Shown: positions 24,975-34,922, counted from the stretch's first letter. The stretch is 64,000 bases of DNA from an uncultured Bacteroidales bacterium (GCA_944320415.1 CALUHJ010000015.1:1-64000); one strand, 5' to 3'. Translations and numbers: made by a program. Notes: a model not told the origin generated them from the sequence alone.

Positions 24975-26837
24975 ATGGACAACTTGACAAAACCTGAAGA
25001 ATTGAAGCAGGAAGAAAACACAAAGGCAATGGATGAGGTGGCGGACATACTTTCCGTCGATACCGATGAGGAAACCCATTCAGAGGAATCTGAAGAGGAA
25101 ATGAGGGCTCAGTACGGGGCTATGGACAGGGGAGAACTGGTCAGCCGTTTTTCGGATTATCTGAAGGCGGATGACTTGGAAGCCTTGCGTTTGAGGGCCA
25201 AGATTATAAAGGAATCCTTCGAGAACATTACCAGACGGTTGGAGAACGAGGCTTTGGAGGCTTTTCTTGCGGCGGGAGGACAACAGGAAGATTATGAAAA
25301 GAAGGAAGATGTTTTGGAAACTAAGTTCAGAAAACTTTATTCCGAATACAAGGAGGCAAGACAGAAGTTTTTGGAGAAACAGGAGCAGGAAAAATTGGAC
25401 AATCTTGCCAAAAAGGAAGAAGTGCTTGAGCAATTGAGGTCTTTGTTGCAGAGTGAGTTGTCCTTGAAGGAGACATACGACAGTTTCAATTCCATACAGG
25501 AGAAGTGGAGGGCGATAGGGGCTGTTCCGAGAGCTGAAGTGAATACCCTTTGGGAGAATTATCATTTCCTGATAGAAAAATTCTATGACAAGGTCAAGAT
25601 AAGCAAGGAGTTGAGGGACATGGGCCTGAAGAAGAATCTTGAGGAGAAGATAGCGCTTTGCGAGAGAGTGGAGGGTCTTATGCTCGAGAGTTCGATAAAC
25701 AAGTCTTTCAAGCAATTGCAGGAGTGTCACCAGTTGTGGAAGGAGATAGGACCGGTACCGACTGACAAGAATGAGGAGATATGGGAAAGATTCAAGAATG
25801 CCTCCGATGCAGTCAACAAACGCAGACAGGAGTATTACGACAAGATGCGAGAGGAACAGTCCAACAATTATCTTGCCAAGATAGCCTTGTGTGAGAAACT
25901 GGAAGAGGTATTGAAGCATGAATGTGACAATATAAAGAAATGGAATGACAGAACCAATGAGGTCAACGAACTGTTCAAGTTGTGGAAAACGATAGGTCCT
26001 GTTCCCAAGGCGGAGAACGAAAGCATATGGGAGAGATTTAAAAAGCCTATAGACGACTTTTATAAGAGGAAAAAGGAGGCTTTTGACAGGATGAAGTCCG
26101 AACAGGATGTATCTCTGGCGAAGAAGACCGAACTTTGCATGAGGGCTGAGGCGATAGCAGAGAGAAACGATTGGAAGGCTGCGACGGAGGAATTGTTGAA
26201 GTTGCAGGCTGAATGGAAAGAGGTTGGTTATCTTCCTAAGAAATTGTCCGACAAGCTATGGACACGTTTTCGTCAGGCATGCGACAGGTTCTTTGAACGT
26301 AAATCTGAGGATTACAAGGCAAGAAAGTCCAACGAGTTGGAGAATGTTGCCAAAAAGGAGGAATTGATAGAAAAGGTAAAGGCGTTTTCGTTCGGTGAGG
26401 ACAAACAGGCCAATTTGGACGCTATAAAGGATTTTCAGCGTCAGTGGGCCGAGATAGGTTTCGTTCCGAACTCCGAAAGACAGAGACTGTATTCAGAGTT
26501 CCGCAAGGCGATAGATGCCCATTTCGACAAGTTGCAGGCCGATTCCATGGAATTGAGTCTGAATGCGTTTAGGGAGAGGGTGGAAGCCAATCCTGAAGAC
26601 AGGAAATATTTTTCTAAGGAAAGAAAACAGTTGCAGGATCAGTTGCAGAAGTTGCGTGGAGATCTTATGGTTTGGGAAAACAACTTGGGATTTCTGGCCA
26701 GCAGCAGGCAGGCCGATTTGCTGAGAGCCGAATTTGAGAAGAAAATGGAGAGGGCAAGGGCAGATATAGCTCTTTTGCAGGCGAAATTAAAGGTCTTGAA
26801 CGAATCGGATAACGACAAAAAGGAGGAAAAACAATAA
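24975..26837 (+). CDS. DUF349-repeat protein
   Basis: A 620-residue, highly charged and largely helical protein with at least five DUF349 repeats, each marked by a W-x-x-(I/V)-G-x-(V/L)-P signature: EKWRAIGAVP, QLWKEIGPVP, KLWKTIGPVP, AEWKEVGYLP and RQWAEIGFVP. The N-terminal 80 residues are acidic and the C-terminus (about 545-620) is coiled coil. DUF349 proteins are widespread in Bacteroidota; no biochemical role is firmly known to me. The predicted location is cytoplasmic. Confidence 0.88.
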   Translation: MDNLTKPEELKQEENTKAMDEVADILSVDTDEETHSEESEEEMRAQYGAMDRGELVSRFSDYLKADDLEALRLRAKIIKESFENITRRLENEALEAFLAAGGQQEDYEKKEDVLETKFRKLYSEYKEARQKFLEKQEQEKLDNLAKKEEVLEQLRSLLQSELSLKETYDSFNSIQEKWRAIGAVPRAEVNTLWENYHFLIEKFYDKVKISKELRDMGLKKNLEEKIALCERVEGLMLESSINKSFKQLQECHQLWKEIGPVPTDKNEEIWERFKNASDAVNKRRQEYYDKMREEQSNNYLAKIALCEKLEEVLKHECDNIKKWNDRTNEVNELFKLWKTIGPVPKAENESIWERFKKPIDDFYKRKKEAFDRMKSEQDVSLAKKTELCMRAEAIAERNDWKAATEELLKLQAEWKEVGYLPKKLSDKLWTRFRQACDRFFERKSEDYKARKSNELENVAKKEELIEKVKAFSFGEDKQANLDAIKDFQRQWAEIGFVPNSERQRLYSEFRKAIDAHFDKLQADSMELSLNAFRERVEANPEDRKYFSKERKQLQDQLQKLRGDLMVWENNLGFLASSRQADLLRAEFEKKMERARADIALLQAKLKVLNESDNDKKEEKQ

Positions 26838-26854
26838 TTTTTGAGACAATAACA

Positions 26855-26884
26855 TTGCCGGTAAGCAAAAAGTGTGTATTTTTG
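26855..26884 (+). promoter_or_regulatory. Promoter for rpmE2
   Basis: TTG at 26855-26857 and TATTTTTG at 26877-26884 with a 19-base spacer; leader of about 75 bases to the ATG, possibly used for ribosomal-protein or zinc-linked control. Confidence 0.7.
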
Positions 26885-26964
26885 CACTTCGGAAATTGAA
26901 AAAAGTGTTTAACCAATCCGTTCAGTGGATTTATGCGGCTGAACGGTCAAATAAAGGAGAAAAA

Positions 26965-27225
26965 ATGAAAAAAGGTATTCATCCGAGCAATTACAGGATT
27001 TGTGCTTTTAAGGATATGTCGAACGATGAAGTGTTTTTGACAAGAAGTTGTGCCAATACGAAAGAAGAAATAGAGATTGACGGTGTCAAGTATCCGTTGG
27101 TGAAGATGGAAATTTCGAGTTCGTCGCATCCTTTCTTTACAGGTAAGGTAAAACTTGTGGATACTGCCGGACGTGTTGATAAATTTATGAACAAATACAA
27201 GAATCGCAAGACTAATTTGAAATAG
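26965..27225 (+). CDS. rpmE2: 50S ribosomal protein L31 type B
   Basis: An 86-residue L31 starting [11 protein letters not shown]. It has the type B extension ([15 protein letters not shown]) and the terminal SSHPFFTGK plus DKFMNKYK segment, and lacks the CxxC pair of zinc-binding L31. It follows AAAGGAG 6 bases upstream, a good ribosome-binding site. The ATG at 26965 fits the family; upstream in-frame codons overlap the promoter. Confidence 0.95.
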   Translation: MKKGIHPSNYRICAFKDMSNDEVFLTRSCANTKEEIEIDGVKYPLVKMEISSSSHPFFTGKVKLVDTAGRVDKFMNKYKNRKTNLK

Positions 27226-27252
27226 ACATTTGATTTTTTTTGTGTTTGCAAG

Positions 27253-27292
27253 AAAAAAACGTTCTGTGGCTATGTTACAGAACGTTTTTTTT
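27253..27292 (+). terminator. Terminator after rpmE2
   Basis: AAAAAAACGTTCTGT (27253-27267) pairs with ACAGAACGTTTTTTT (27277-27291), loop 9 bases, followed by T. Confidence 0.9.
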
Positions 27293-27296
27293 AGAA

Positions 27297-27322
27297 TTGA
27301 ATGCAATAATTTCGTATCTTTG
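27297..27322 (+). promoter_or_regulatory. Promoter for GlmU-like/lon operon
   Basis: TATCTTTG at 27315-27322 with TTG at 27297-27299 (15-base spacer). It directly follows the rpmE2 terminator. Confidence 0.6.
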
Positions 27323-27364
27323 CCCGTAAATTATTGGAATGAAACAATAAAAAGATATTAAGCT

Positions 27365-28546
27365 ATGAATTACATTCTTTTTGATGATGAAACGAGGGAG
27401 TCTTTGAAGCCGTTGACCTATATAAGGCCTGTATGTGACATACGTGTAGGAATATTGACCATAAGGGAAAAGTGGGAAAAATATTTGGGAGAGAAAACTT
27501 CCACAATAACTGAGGACTACCTTTCCGTCAAGTATCCTACTGAAGAGTCGGAAGCCATGATGTTGATCAACGGTTCCATATGTCCAACTGAGTCTTTGGT
27601 TAAACAGGTCAAGGCCTTGAAAACGGGACAGACCCTTATGTCGGAGGAAAATGTCATCATAGCAATGTATAAGACAAAAGAGGAATTTTTGGCCGAAGAG
27701 GATAATTCTGAGACGATAGAGAGTAAGGAGGAATTTATAAGGATAGTAAATCCTTGGGATATCTTCGTGATGAACGACAGGGCAATAAGAGAGGACTTTG
27801 CTTTGATAACGAAAGGCAGGAAGTCTGCCAAATTAAGTGAAACCAATAGGGTGTTGGGTGCTGAAAATGTCTTTGTTGAAGAGGGCGCCGTTGTTGAATG
27901 TGCCACATTGAATGCCAAGGAGGGACCGATATATATAGGAAAAGATGCTGAAATAATGGAGAATTCGGTTGTCAGAGGGCCTTTTGCAATGTGTGAACAT
28001 GCGGTTTTGAAATTGAGTGCCAAGATTTACGGGGCTACAACCTTGGGTCCTTATGCAAAAGTTGGGGGAGAGTTGGCCAATGTTGTCATATTCGGATACA
28101 GCAACAAGGCTCATGACGGATTCATGGGCAATTCCGTTATAGCCGAATGGTGCAATATAGGAGCCGATACAAATGCTTCAAACTTGAAAAATACCTATGA
28201 AGAGGTTCGTTTGTGGAGCATAGAGAAAGGTACATTTGTTCCTACGGGACAGACTTTTTGCGGAACCATAATGGGAGATCATTCCAAATGCGGAATCAAT
28301 ACCATGTTCAATACCGGTACTGTTGTAGGTGTAAGTGCCAATATATACGGTCATGGTTATCAGCGTAATTATCTTCCTTCTTTCGTTTGGGGAGGCAATA
28401 GCGGGTTGAAAACCTTTGAACCGGAAAAGGCCATTGAGGTTGCTGAGAAAATGTATGAAAGAAGGGGTATGAAGATGAGTGATGATGACAAGAGAATTTT
28501 GTTATACGTTTACAGAAGCACTTTAAAGAACAAGAAATTGAGATAA
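27365..28546 (+). CDS. GlmU-like sugar nucleotidyltransferase/acetyltransferase (Bacteroidota variant)
   Basis: A 393-residue protein with an N-terminal nucleotidyltransferase-like part (MNYILFDDETRESLKPLTYIRP) and a C-terminal left-handed beta-helix from about residue 170 (hexad steps such as VFVEEGAVVE, IYIGKDAEIM, TTLGPYAKVG). This architecture matches the alternative Bacteroidota GlmU family proposed to make UDP-GlcNAc. The signature IGADTNASNLKN and CGTIMGDHSKCGINTM resembles GlmU acetyl-CoA-binding coils. One base separates it from lon. Confidence 0.85.
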   Translation: MNYILFDDETRESLKPLTYIRPVCDIRVGILTIREKWEKYLGEKTSTITEDYLSVKYPTEESEAMMLINGSICPTESLVKQVKALKTGQTLMSEENVIIAMYKTKEEFLAEEDNSETIESKEEFIRIVNPWDIFVMNDRAIREDFALITKGRKSAKLSETNRVLGAENVFVEEGAVVECATLNAKEGPIYIGKDAEIMENSVVRGPFAMCEHAVLKLSAKIYGATTLGPYAKVGGELANVVIFGYSNKAHDGFMGNSVIAEWCNIGADTNASNLKNTYEEVRLWSIEKGTFVPTGQTFCGTIMGDHSKCGINTMFNTGTVVGVSANIYGHGYQRNYLPSFVWGGNSGLKTFEPEKAIEVAEKMYERRGMKMSDDDKRILLYVYRSTLKNKKLR

Positions 28547-28547
28547 T

Positions 28548-30962
28548 ATGTTGAATAAGGATTTGATTGACATAACACGATTGATAGGAGCAGGAGAGCC
28601 GGAAATCATACCTTTATTGACAGAAGAAGATACGAAGGATTTGATAGTGTCGGACATGCCCGATACACTTCCTATACTGCCTTTGAGAGGCAATGTGTTT
28701 TTTCCCGGAGTTGTTGTTCCGATAACGGCCGGAAGAGACAAATCCGTACAATTGATAAAAACCGCTTACAAAAACAAACAGATAATAGGAGTAGTTGCTC
28801 AGAAATCTGCTCATGTGGATGATCCCGGTGACGAAGATCTTTATCGGTATGGAACAGTTGCAAGAGTAATAAAGACTCTTAATATGCCGGATGGTTCCAC
28901 CATGGTTATACTTCAGGGATTGGACAGGTTCGTTCTTGATAATATAGTGCAGACAGAACCTTATTGGTTTGGCAAGGTAAGAAATCATCCGGATGCAGCC
29001 AAAGATCTTCCGAGAAATGCAAGGGCTGTTGCTGCAGCATTGAAAGATACTTATATAAAGTTATTGAAAATGATGCCCAACATACCTGCTGACCCAAGCT
29101 TTGCGATACAGAACATAGAAAGTCCGTATTTTTTGTTGAACTACATAGCGGCTCATTTGGACATTGCAGTTGAGGACAAGCAAAGATTGTTGGAGATAGA
29201 TGACTTTTCAAAGAGGGCAACCAAAGTGTTGATGTATTTGGGCAAGGAAATAAATATACAGGAGCTTAAAATACAGATACAGAAGAAAGTTACCACCGAT
29301 ATAGACAAACAACAGAGGGATTATTTTTTGACACAGCAGTTAAAGACCATACAAGAGGAACTAGGAGGTTCTCCTTCGGAAATGGAAATTGCTGAATTGA
29401 AGAAAAAATCGCTTAAGAAGAAATGGAAAAAGGAGATAGCCCAGATATTTGAAAAGGAATTGAACAAACTGTCAAACATACACAGTAGTTCTCCTGATTA
29501 TTCGGTGCAGTTGAATTACCTTAATTTTATGTTGGATTTGCCTTGGGATGAAACGACAAAAGACAATTTTGACATAAACAATGCAAAAAAGGTATTGGAT
29601 GCGGATCATTACGGACTTGATAAAGTCAAACAAAGAATATTGGAATATCTTGCGGTATTGAAGTTGAAAAACAATATCAAGTCTCCGGTGTTGTGTCTTG
29701 TTGGACCTCCAGGTGTCGGAAAGACATCGTTGGGCAAGAGTATAGCAAGGGCTGTTGGAAGGAAATATGTAAGGATTGCTTTGGGTGGTTTGAGTGATGA
29801 AAGTGAAATAAGAGGACATAGACGTACTTATATAGGAGCCATGCCAGGAAGGATTCTCAAGTCCATATCCAAGTGCAAGAGTTCCAATCCTGTTTTTGTA
29901 TTGGATGAGATAGATAAGGTGATGGGTATGAGTGCGAACGGTGATCCGGCTTCAGCAATGCTTGAAGTTTTGGATCCGGAGCAGAATACATCTTTTCATG
30001 ACAACTATTTGGACATAGACTATGACTTGTCAAAGGTTATGTTCATAGCAACTGCAAACAGTCTTGCGAATGTACATCCTGCATTGATAGACAGAATGGA
30101 GGTGATAGACATCTCCGGTTATATCGAACAGGAAAAACTTATGATAGCTAAAAAACATCTTTTTCCAAAACAACTTGAAGAACATGGTATGACCAAAAAA
30201 CAGTTGTCTTTGTCGGACAGTTTGATTTCTACTTTGATATCCAAATATACGAGAGAGTCTGGAGTGAGACAATTGGACAAGGTTATAGCTAAGATAGTAA
30301 GGTACAGAGCCGTTCAGATAGTAAAGGAAGAAGAGTATAAAAAAGCAGTAAAGGAATCGGAACTGTATCAGATACTCGGACTTCCGGTTGCAGAGCATGA
30401 CAGTCAATTGGAGGAAAATCGTGTAGGGGTCGTGACAGGATTGGCGTGGACAGCTGTTGGAGGCGAAATCCTTTTCATAGAGGCGAGCAAGAGCAACGGA
30501 AAAGGAAATTTGAGTATGACCGGTAATTTGGGTGATGTAATGAAGGAGTCAGCGACACTTGCATACGAATTCATAAAGTCCAATGCGGCGGATTTGGGAG
30601 TTGATGAAGACATTTTTGAGAAGATAAACATATATGTCCATGTTCCGGAGGGAGCAACGCCAAAGGATGGACCGAGTGCCGGAATAACCATATTCACAGC
30701 CATATTGAGTGTGTTGTTGAATAGAAAAGTCAGAACGGATTTCGCCATGACTGGAGAAATAACCTTGAGGGGATTGGTATTGCCTGTAGGTGGAATAAAG
30801 GAAAAAATACTTGCGGCAAAACGTTCAAAGATAACCAATATAATATTATCGGAAAAAAACAAGAGAGATATAGAAGACATAAATTCAAAATACCTGGAAG
30901 GAATGCAATTTCATTATGTGAAGAGTGTTATGGAAATTTCGGACATGGTATTTGTGAAATGA
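28548..30962 (+). CDS. lon: ATP-dependent Lon protease
   Basis: An 804-residue Lon A protease. The N-terminal substrate domain (about 40-250) starts LPILPLRGNVFFPG. The AAA+ module has Walker A GPPGVGKTS near residue 386 and Walker B VFVLDEIDK near 448. The protease domain contains the catalytic Ser in PKDGPSAGIT and the Lys in GGIKEKILAAKR. Degrades misfolded and regulatory proteins in the cytoplasm. Full length. Confidence 0.97.
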   Translation: MLNKDLIDITRLIGAGEPEIIPLLTEEDTKDLIVSDMPDTLPILPLRGNVFFPGVVVPITAGRDKSVQLIKTAYKNKQIIGVVAQKSAHVDDPGDEDLYRYGTVARVIKTLNMPDGSTMVILQGLDRFVLDNIVQTEPYWFGKVRNHPDAAKDLPRNARAVAAALKDTYIKLLKMMPNIPADPSFAIQNIESPYFLLNYIAAHLDIAVEDKQRLLEIDDFSKRATKVLMYLGKEINIQELKIQIQKKVTTDIDKQQRDYFLTQQLKTIQEELGGSPSEMEIAELKKKSLKKKWKKEIAQIFEKELNKLSNIHSSSPDYSVQLNYLNFMLDLPWDETTKDNFDINNAKKVLDADHYGLDKVKQRILEYLAVLKLKNNIKSPVLCLVGPPGVGKTSLGKSIARAVGRKYVRIALGGLSDESEIRGHRRTYIGAMPGRILKSISKCKSSNPVFVLDEIDKVMGMSANGDPASAMLEVLDPEQNTSFHDNYLDIDYDLSKVMFIATANSLANVHPALIDRMEVIDISGYIEQEKLMIAKKHLFPKQLEEHGMTKKQLSLSDSLISTLISKYTRESGVRQLDKVIAKIVRYRAVQIVKEEEYKKAVKESELYQILGLPVAEHDSQLEENRVGVVTGLAWTAVGGEILFIEASKSNGKGNLSMTGNLGDVMKESATLAYEFIKSNAADLGVDEDIFEKINIYVHVPEGATPKDGPSAGITIFTAILSVLLNRKVRTDFAMTGEITLRGLVLPVGGIKEKILAAKRSKITNIILSEKNKRDIEDINSKYLEGMQFHYVKSVMEISDMVFVK

Positions 30963-30981
30963 TTGCATAAATGTCAGGCAT

Positions 30982-31206
30982 ATGGATACGATGGTTCTAC
31001 TTATTTCATTAGTGGTTGTTGTTTTGCTTTTGACAGTGCTTCTTGTAAGAGAAAGTGCAAAAAAGAATGATGCAAAGGATAATTCGGGTGATGCCAACAA
31101 GGTAAAGTTAAGCAGATTTGGTAGCATATTTTTTTATGTTCTTTTAGCATGTCTTCTCGTTTTCTTTACGGTGATGTATGTACTTTGGAAACGAACTCAA
31201 GCCTGA
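30982..31206 (+). CDS. Small two-helix membrane protein
   Basis: A 74-residue protein with two hydrophobic helices (about residues 4-23 and 49-67) joined by a charged Lys/Asp-rich linker (SAKKNDAKDNSGDANK). I do not recognise a family. The stop TGA shares bases with the next ATG (TGATG at 31204-31208), so its translation is coupled to sufS. It sits between lon and sufS; the context does not reveal a function. Confidence 0.65.
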   Translation: MDTMVLLISLVVVVLLLTVLLVRESAKKNDAKDNSGDANKVKLSRFGSIFFYVLLACLLVFFTVMYVLWKRTQA

Positions 31207-32432
31207 TGAATATGGATGTTACGGAATTAAGGAAAGATTTTCCTATTTTGGATGAAAAGATAAACAATAATCGGCTGATATATTTTGACAATGCTGCCAC
31301 TACCCAGAAACCTTTGTCAGTCATAGAAGCTGTAAGTGATTATTACAGACATTCAAATGCCAATGTCCACAGAGGAGTTCATACGCTCAGTCAGACAGCT
31401 ACGGAACAGTTCGAAAAGGTTAGGGAACAGGTCAGAAATTTTATAAATGCCGACAGCTCTTGTGAAATAATATATACTCGCGGTACGACTGAAAGTATTA
31501 ATCTGTTGGCGTATTCCCTTACCAGAAATTTTACGTCTGAAGACGAAGTGCTGTTGTCTGAATCGGAACATCATTCCAATATCGTTCCGTGGCAAATTGC
31601 CGCTATGGACAAGGGATTCAGAATAAAGGTTATACCGCTCAATGAAGACGGAACCTTGAATTTGTCTCTAATGGACGGTTTGCTTACCGACAGGACGAGG
31701 ATAGTCTCAGTGGCTCATGTGTCAAATTCGCTTGGAGTAGTAAATGATTTAAAGGCTATTTTTGAAAAGGCAAGACAAAAAGGTGCTAAAGATATTAAGA
31801 CCATAGTCGATGGAGCGCAGGGCATACCTCACATAAAGATAGATGTCCGGAGTTTGGATTGTGATTTTTATTGCTTTTCGGCACACAAGATGTATGCTCC
31901 TATGGGAATAGGTGTATTGTACGGCAGAAAGAGAGTAATGGAGGAAATGTCTCCTTATCAGGGTGGAGGAGAAATGATAAAGGAGGTTACCTTTGCGAAG
32001 ACTACTTTCAATCAACTGCCTTATAAGTTTGAAGCCGGTACTCCTTCTGTTGCAGATGTAGTCGGCTTTGGTGCGGCGATGGATTATATAAATGCAATAG
32101 GATTTGAGTGGATAACAAAACATGAAGACGATATATTACACTATGCCTTGGACGGTTTGAATTCGATTGAAGGGGTGAATATCGTTGGAAGTTGTCCGCA
32201 CAAAGCCGGTGCCATATCGTTTTTGGTGAACAATGCACATCCGTTTGATGTAGGCACTTTGTTGGACCAGATGGGCATAGCCGTAAGAACGGGACACCAT
32301 TGCGCCCAACCGGTGATGAGTTATTATGGAATAACCGGTACGGTAAGAGTTTCATTTGCGCTTTATAATACAAAGGAAGAAGTTGACGTATTTATATCTT
32401 CGCTGAAAAAGGTCGTATCCATGTTACAGTAG
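31206..32432 (+). CDS. sufS: Cysteine desulfurase SufS
   Basis: A 408-residue group II cysteine desulfurase, supplying sulfur for Fe-S cluster assembly. It begins with VTELRKDFPILDEK and has FDNAATTQKP, the PLP lysine in FSAHKMYAPMGIG and the active-site cysteine in RTGHHCAQPVM. No other suf genes are nearby. The ATG at 31206 is chosen for the TGATG overlap with the preceding gene; 31212 is an alternative. Confidence 0.93.
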   Translation: MNMDVTELRKDFPILDEKINNNRLIYFDNAATTQKPLSVIEAVSDYYRHSNANVHRGVHTLSQTATEQFEKVREQVRNFINADSSCEIIYTRGTTESINLLAYSLTRNFTSEDEVLLSESEHHSNIVPWQIAAMDKGFRIKVIPLNEDGTLNLSLMDGLLTDRTRIVSVAHVSNSLGVVNDLKAIFEKARQKGAKDIKTIVDGAQGIPHIKIDVRSLDCDFYCFSAHKMYAPMGIGVLYGRKRVMEEMSPYQGGGEMIKEVTFAKTTFNQLPYKFEAGTPSVADVVGFGAAMDYINAIGFEWITKHEDDILHYALDGLNSIEGVNIVGSCPHKAGAISFLVNNAHPFDVGTLLDQMGIAVRTGHHCAQPVMSYYGITGTVRVSFALYNTKEEVDVFISSLKKVVSMLQ

Positions 32433-32438
32433 ATTGTC

Positions 32439-33050
32439 ATGTCCGTTACAAGGTATTTGACCATTGCAGAGCGGTCTGAAGGGCTTTATAAAGAAAAAGG
32501 AAGCAGATTTTTGGCTTTTGCTTTTCCTGTGTGTTCTCCGCAAGATGTAAAGGAAATCCTTTTGGAGTTAAAGAAAAAATATTATGATGCGACCCATCAT
32601 TGTTATGCTTATATTATAGGTGCGGATGGTTCATCTTTCAGAATGAATGATGATGGAGAACCGTCTTCCACTGCCGGCAAACCCATATACGGGCAGTTGC
32701 TTTCCAAAAACCTTAAGAACGTATTGATTGTAGTTGTCCGTTATTTCGGAGGAACGAAGCTTGGTGTAAGCGGCTTAATCAAGGCATACAGGATGGCTGC
32801 GGCAGAGTGTCTGAATAATGCGTTGATAATTGAAAGAAAAGTCAGAAGAGTTTTTCATTTGTCTTTTCCATATGAAAAAATGAATGTTGTGATGAGTACA
32901 TTGAAACAATATAATGTGGAGCAACGGAATCATTGTTTTGATTTGGAATGCAGTATTGAGATAGTTGTTGACAGTGATATTTCATCGGATTTTGAAAGAA
33001 GCGTTTCCTTGATTGAAAATGTGAAATGCATTTTTTTTTGCACAGAGTGA
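32439..33050 (+). CDS. YigZ/IMPACT-family protein
   Basis: A 203-residue protein with the IMPACT N-terminal domain: KEKGSRFLAFAFPV, DATHHCYAYI, DDGEPSSTAGKPI and VVVRYFGGTKLGVSGL. The C-terminal 60 residues correspond to the UPF0029 second domain. Family members have been linked to translation control in eukaryotes; the bacterial role is unclear. Six bases after sufS. Confidence 0.92.
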   Translation: MSVTRYLTIAERSEGLYKEKGSRFLAFAFPVCSPQDVKEILLELKKKYYDATHHCYAYIIGADGSSFRMNDDGEPSSTAGKPIYGQLLSKNLKNVLIVVVRYFGGTKLGVSGLIKAYRMAAAECLNNALIIERKVRRVFHLSFPYEKMNVVMSTLKQYNVEQRNHCFDLECSIEIVVDSDISSDFERSVSLIENVKCIFFCTE

Positions 33051-33411
33051 ATGTAGAAATGATTATATTTCTTTTAATCAGTTGATATACATGTTGTTTT
33101 TGAACTAAATGCAGTTTTTTACGATGTTGAAAAAAACCATGAATAATTTTTTTTAATCAGAAAAAATATGTATAAGGTTGCTTTTGTGTCGAAATTATAA
33201 ACCTCATTTTGTTCAAAACTTGTGACTTGTAGAGGTTGACATTCTTTTTTTGCAGATAAGGGTTCTTTGTTTTTGATGGAAAATCGGTTTTCCTATAAAA
33301 ATAAAATTGGAATATGCAAAAAAAAAAATCTGCAATTTATTTTTCGGGTATACTGTAACTTTGCTTTGTCAAAATGAATACTTGTATTTTGACCGTGAAA
33401 GATAATATTGT
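33051..33411. other. AT-rich gene-free region upstream of dnaA
   Basis: About 360 bases with long A and T runs and no coding potential on either strand. TTTTAATCAG occurs twice (about 33072 and 33152). I found no TTATCCACA-type DnaA box by eye. A -7 box TAACTTTG lies at 33356-33363, 55 bases before dnaA. The stretch could be a long dnaA leader or part of an origin, but the sequence gives no firm sign of either. Confidence 0.4.
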
Positions 33412-33417
33412 TTGCGT

Positions 33418-34851
33418 ATGTCGAAAGATTGTAATACTGTTTGGGAAAATTGTTTGGCCTTTATCAAGGATAACCTGCCGGATACCCATGTTTTTGAGAC
33501 ATGGTTCAAGCCTTTGCAACCGTTAAAGTTGGACAAGGACATACTTACATTGAAGGTGCCGAGTATGTTTTTTTACGAGTGGATAGAGGATAATTACATA
33601 GATTTGTTGAGGGCTTCAATAAGAAAGGAACTTGGAGAAAACGCCAGACTGTTGTACTCTGTCGTTATGGATACAGGCATTGGTGATAAGTCCACACGTT
33701 CTGTTATTCCGTCTACTGACAAAAGTGCTACGCAAAACAGACCTACCTCCATCCCCATATCATCATCTCCTATGAGGGAAATGCTTAATCCGTTTGTAAT
33801 TCCCGGACTTAGAAAGGTTAAAGTCAACTCGCAATTGAATGAGAACTATTCTTTTGAGAATTTTGTCGAAGGCAGTTGCAATCAGTTGGCCCGTTCAGCA
33901 GGATATGCTGTTGCACAGAACCCGGGTAAGACGGCTTTCAATCCTTTGTTTATACATGGAGCTGTAGGATTGGGTAAGACACATCTGGTGCATGCCATAG
34001 GACTGGAGACCAAGAAACGTTTTCCTGAAAAAACTGTGCTTTATATCAGTGCAGAGCAGTTTTTCCAACAGTTTGTTGATAGTACCAAAAGCAATAATCG
34101 CAATGATTTTCTGCAGTTTTACCAAATGATGATAGATGTCTTGATAATAGACGATATACAGTTTTTTGCCAATAAGCAGGGAACGCAGGAAATCTTCTTC
34201 CAGATATTCAACGGACTTCATTCGGCCAATAAACAGTTAATCATAACTTCAGACAAGTCTCCTGCCGATTTGTCTGGGTTGGAGCAAAGGGTAATATCCA
34301 GGCTTAAGTGGGGACTTAGCGCAGACCTTCAGATGCCTGACGCGCCAACAAGGGTGGAAATAATCAAGCGAAAGCTGTACAAGGACGGCATAACCATGCC
34401 TGAAGAAGTCATAGAATATTTGGCGTACAATGTTTCCACAAGTGTTAGGGAACTGGAAGGGGCTTTGATTTCTCTTTTGGCTCATTCGTCCATGAGCAAG
34501 AAGGAGATAACGCTTGATTTGGCCAGACAGATGATAGACAAGTTTGTCAAGAGCAATACAAGGGAGATTTCCATAGAATACATACAGAAGGTGGTATGTG
34601 ATTATTTCAATATACCTATCAACATAATGCTTTCCAAGACCCGCAAGGGTGATGTGGTACAGGCACGACACATATCAATGTTTCTGTCCAGAAAACACAC
34701 CCAATCGTCTCTTGCAGTAATAGGTTCCAAGTGCGGCAACAAGGATCATGCTACGGTTCTCCATGCCTGCAAATCTGTACAGAACAGTTACGATACGGAT
34801 AAGAAGTTCCGTGCCGATTTGGATGCGATAGAAAAGAAGATAAACGAATAG
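33418..34851 (+). CDS. dnaA: Chromosomal replication initiator DnaA
   Basis: A 477-residue initiator. Domain I is at about 1-85 (WENCLAFIKDNLPDTHVFETWF), a variable linker with Ser/Thr/Pro at 86-130, AAA+ domain III with Walker A GAVGLGKTH near 182 and Walker B LIIDDIQFF, and domain IV with the DNA-binding signature GNKDHATVLHACKS near the end. The ATG at 33418 starts MSKDCNTVW; a TTG two codons upstream is in frame but less likely. Ends at a strong terminator. Confidence 0.97.
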   Translation: MSKDCNTVWENCLAFIKDNLPDTHVFETWFKPLQPLKLDKDILTLKVPSMFFYEWIEDNYIDLLRASIRKELGENARLLYSVVMDTGIGDKSTRSVIPSTDKSATQNRPTSIPISSSPMREMLNPFVIPGLRKVKVNSQLNENYSFENFVEGSCNQLARSAGYAVAQNPGKTAFNPLFIHGAVGLGKTHLVHAIGLETKKRFPEKTVLYISAEQFFQQFVDSTKSNNRNDFLQFYQMMIDVLIIDDIQFFANKQGTQEIFFQIFNGLHSANKQLIITSDKSPADLSGLEQRVISRLKWGLSADLQMPDAPTRVEIIKRKLYKDGITMPEEVIEYLAYNVSTSVRELEGALISLLAHSSMSKKEITLDLARQMIDKFVKSNTREISIEYIQKVVCDYFNIPINIMLSKTRKGDVVQARHISMFLSRKHTQSSLAVIGSKCGNKDHATVLHACKSVQNSYDTDKKFRADLDAIEKKINE

Positions 34852-34872
34852 ACGGAATATCTTGTTAGAGAT

Positions 34873-34911
34873 AAGGGTTCGGCAGTTGTGAAAATGCCGA
34901 ACCCTTTTTTT
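34873..34911 (+). terminator. Terminator after dnaA
   Basis: AAGGGTTCGGCA (34873-34884) pairs with TGCCGAACCCTT (34895-34906), loop 10 bases, then T-run. Confidence 0.92.
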
Positions 34912-34922
34912 GTCGTCTTTTT

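Noticed and set aside
33051..33411. Replication origin (oriC)
   Set aside because: No DnaA boxes or clear unwinding element with repeats could be found by eye; listed only as an AT-rich region.
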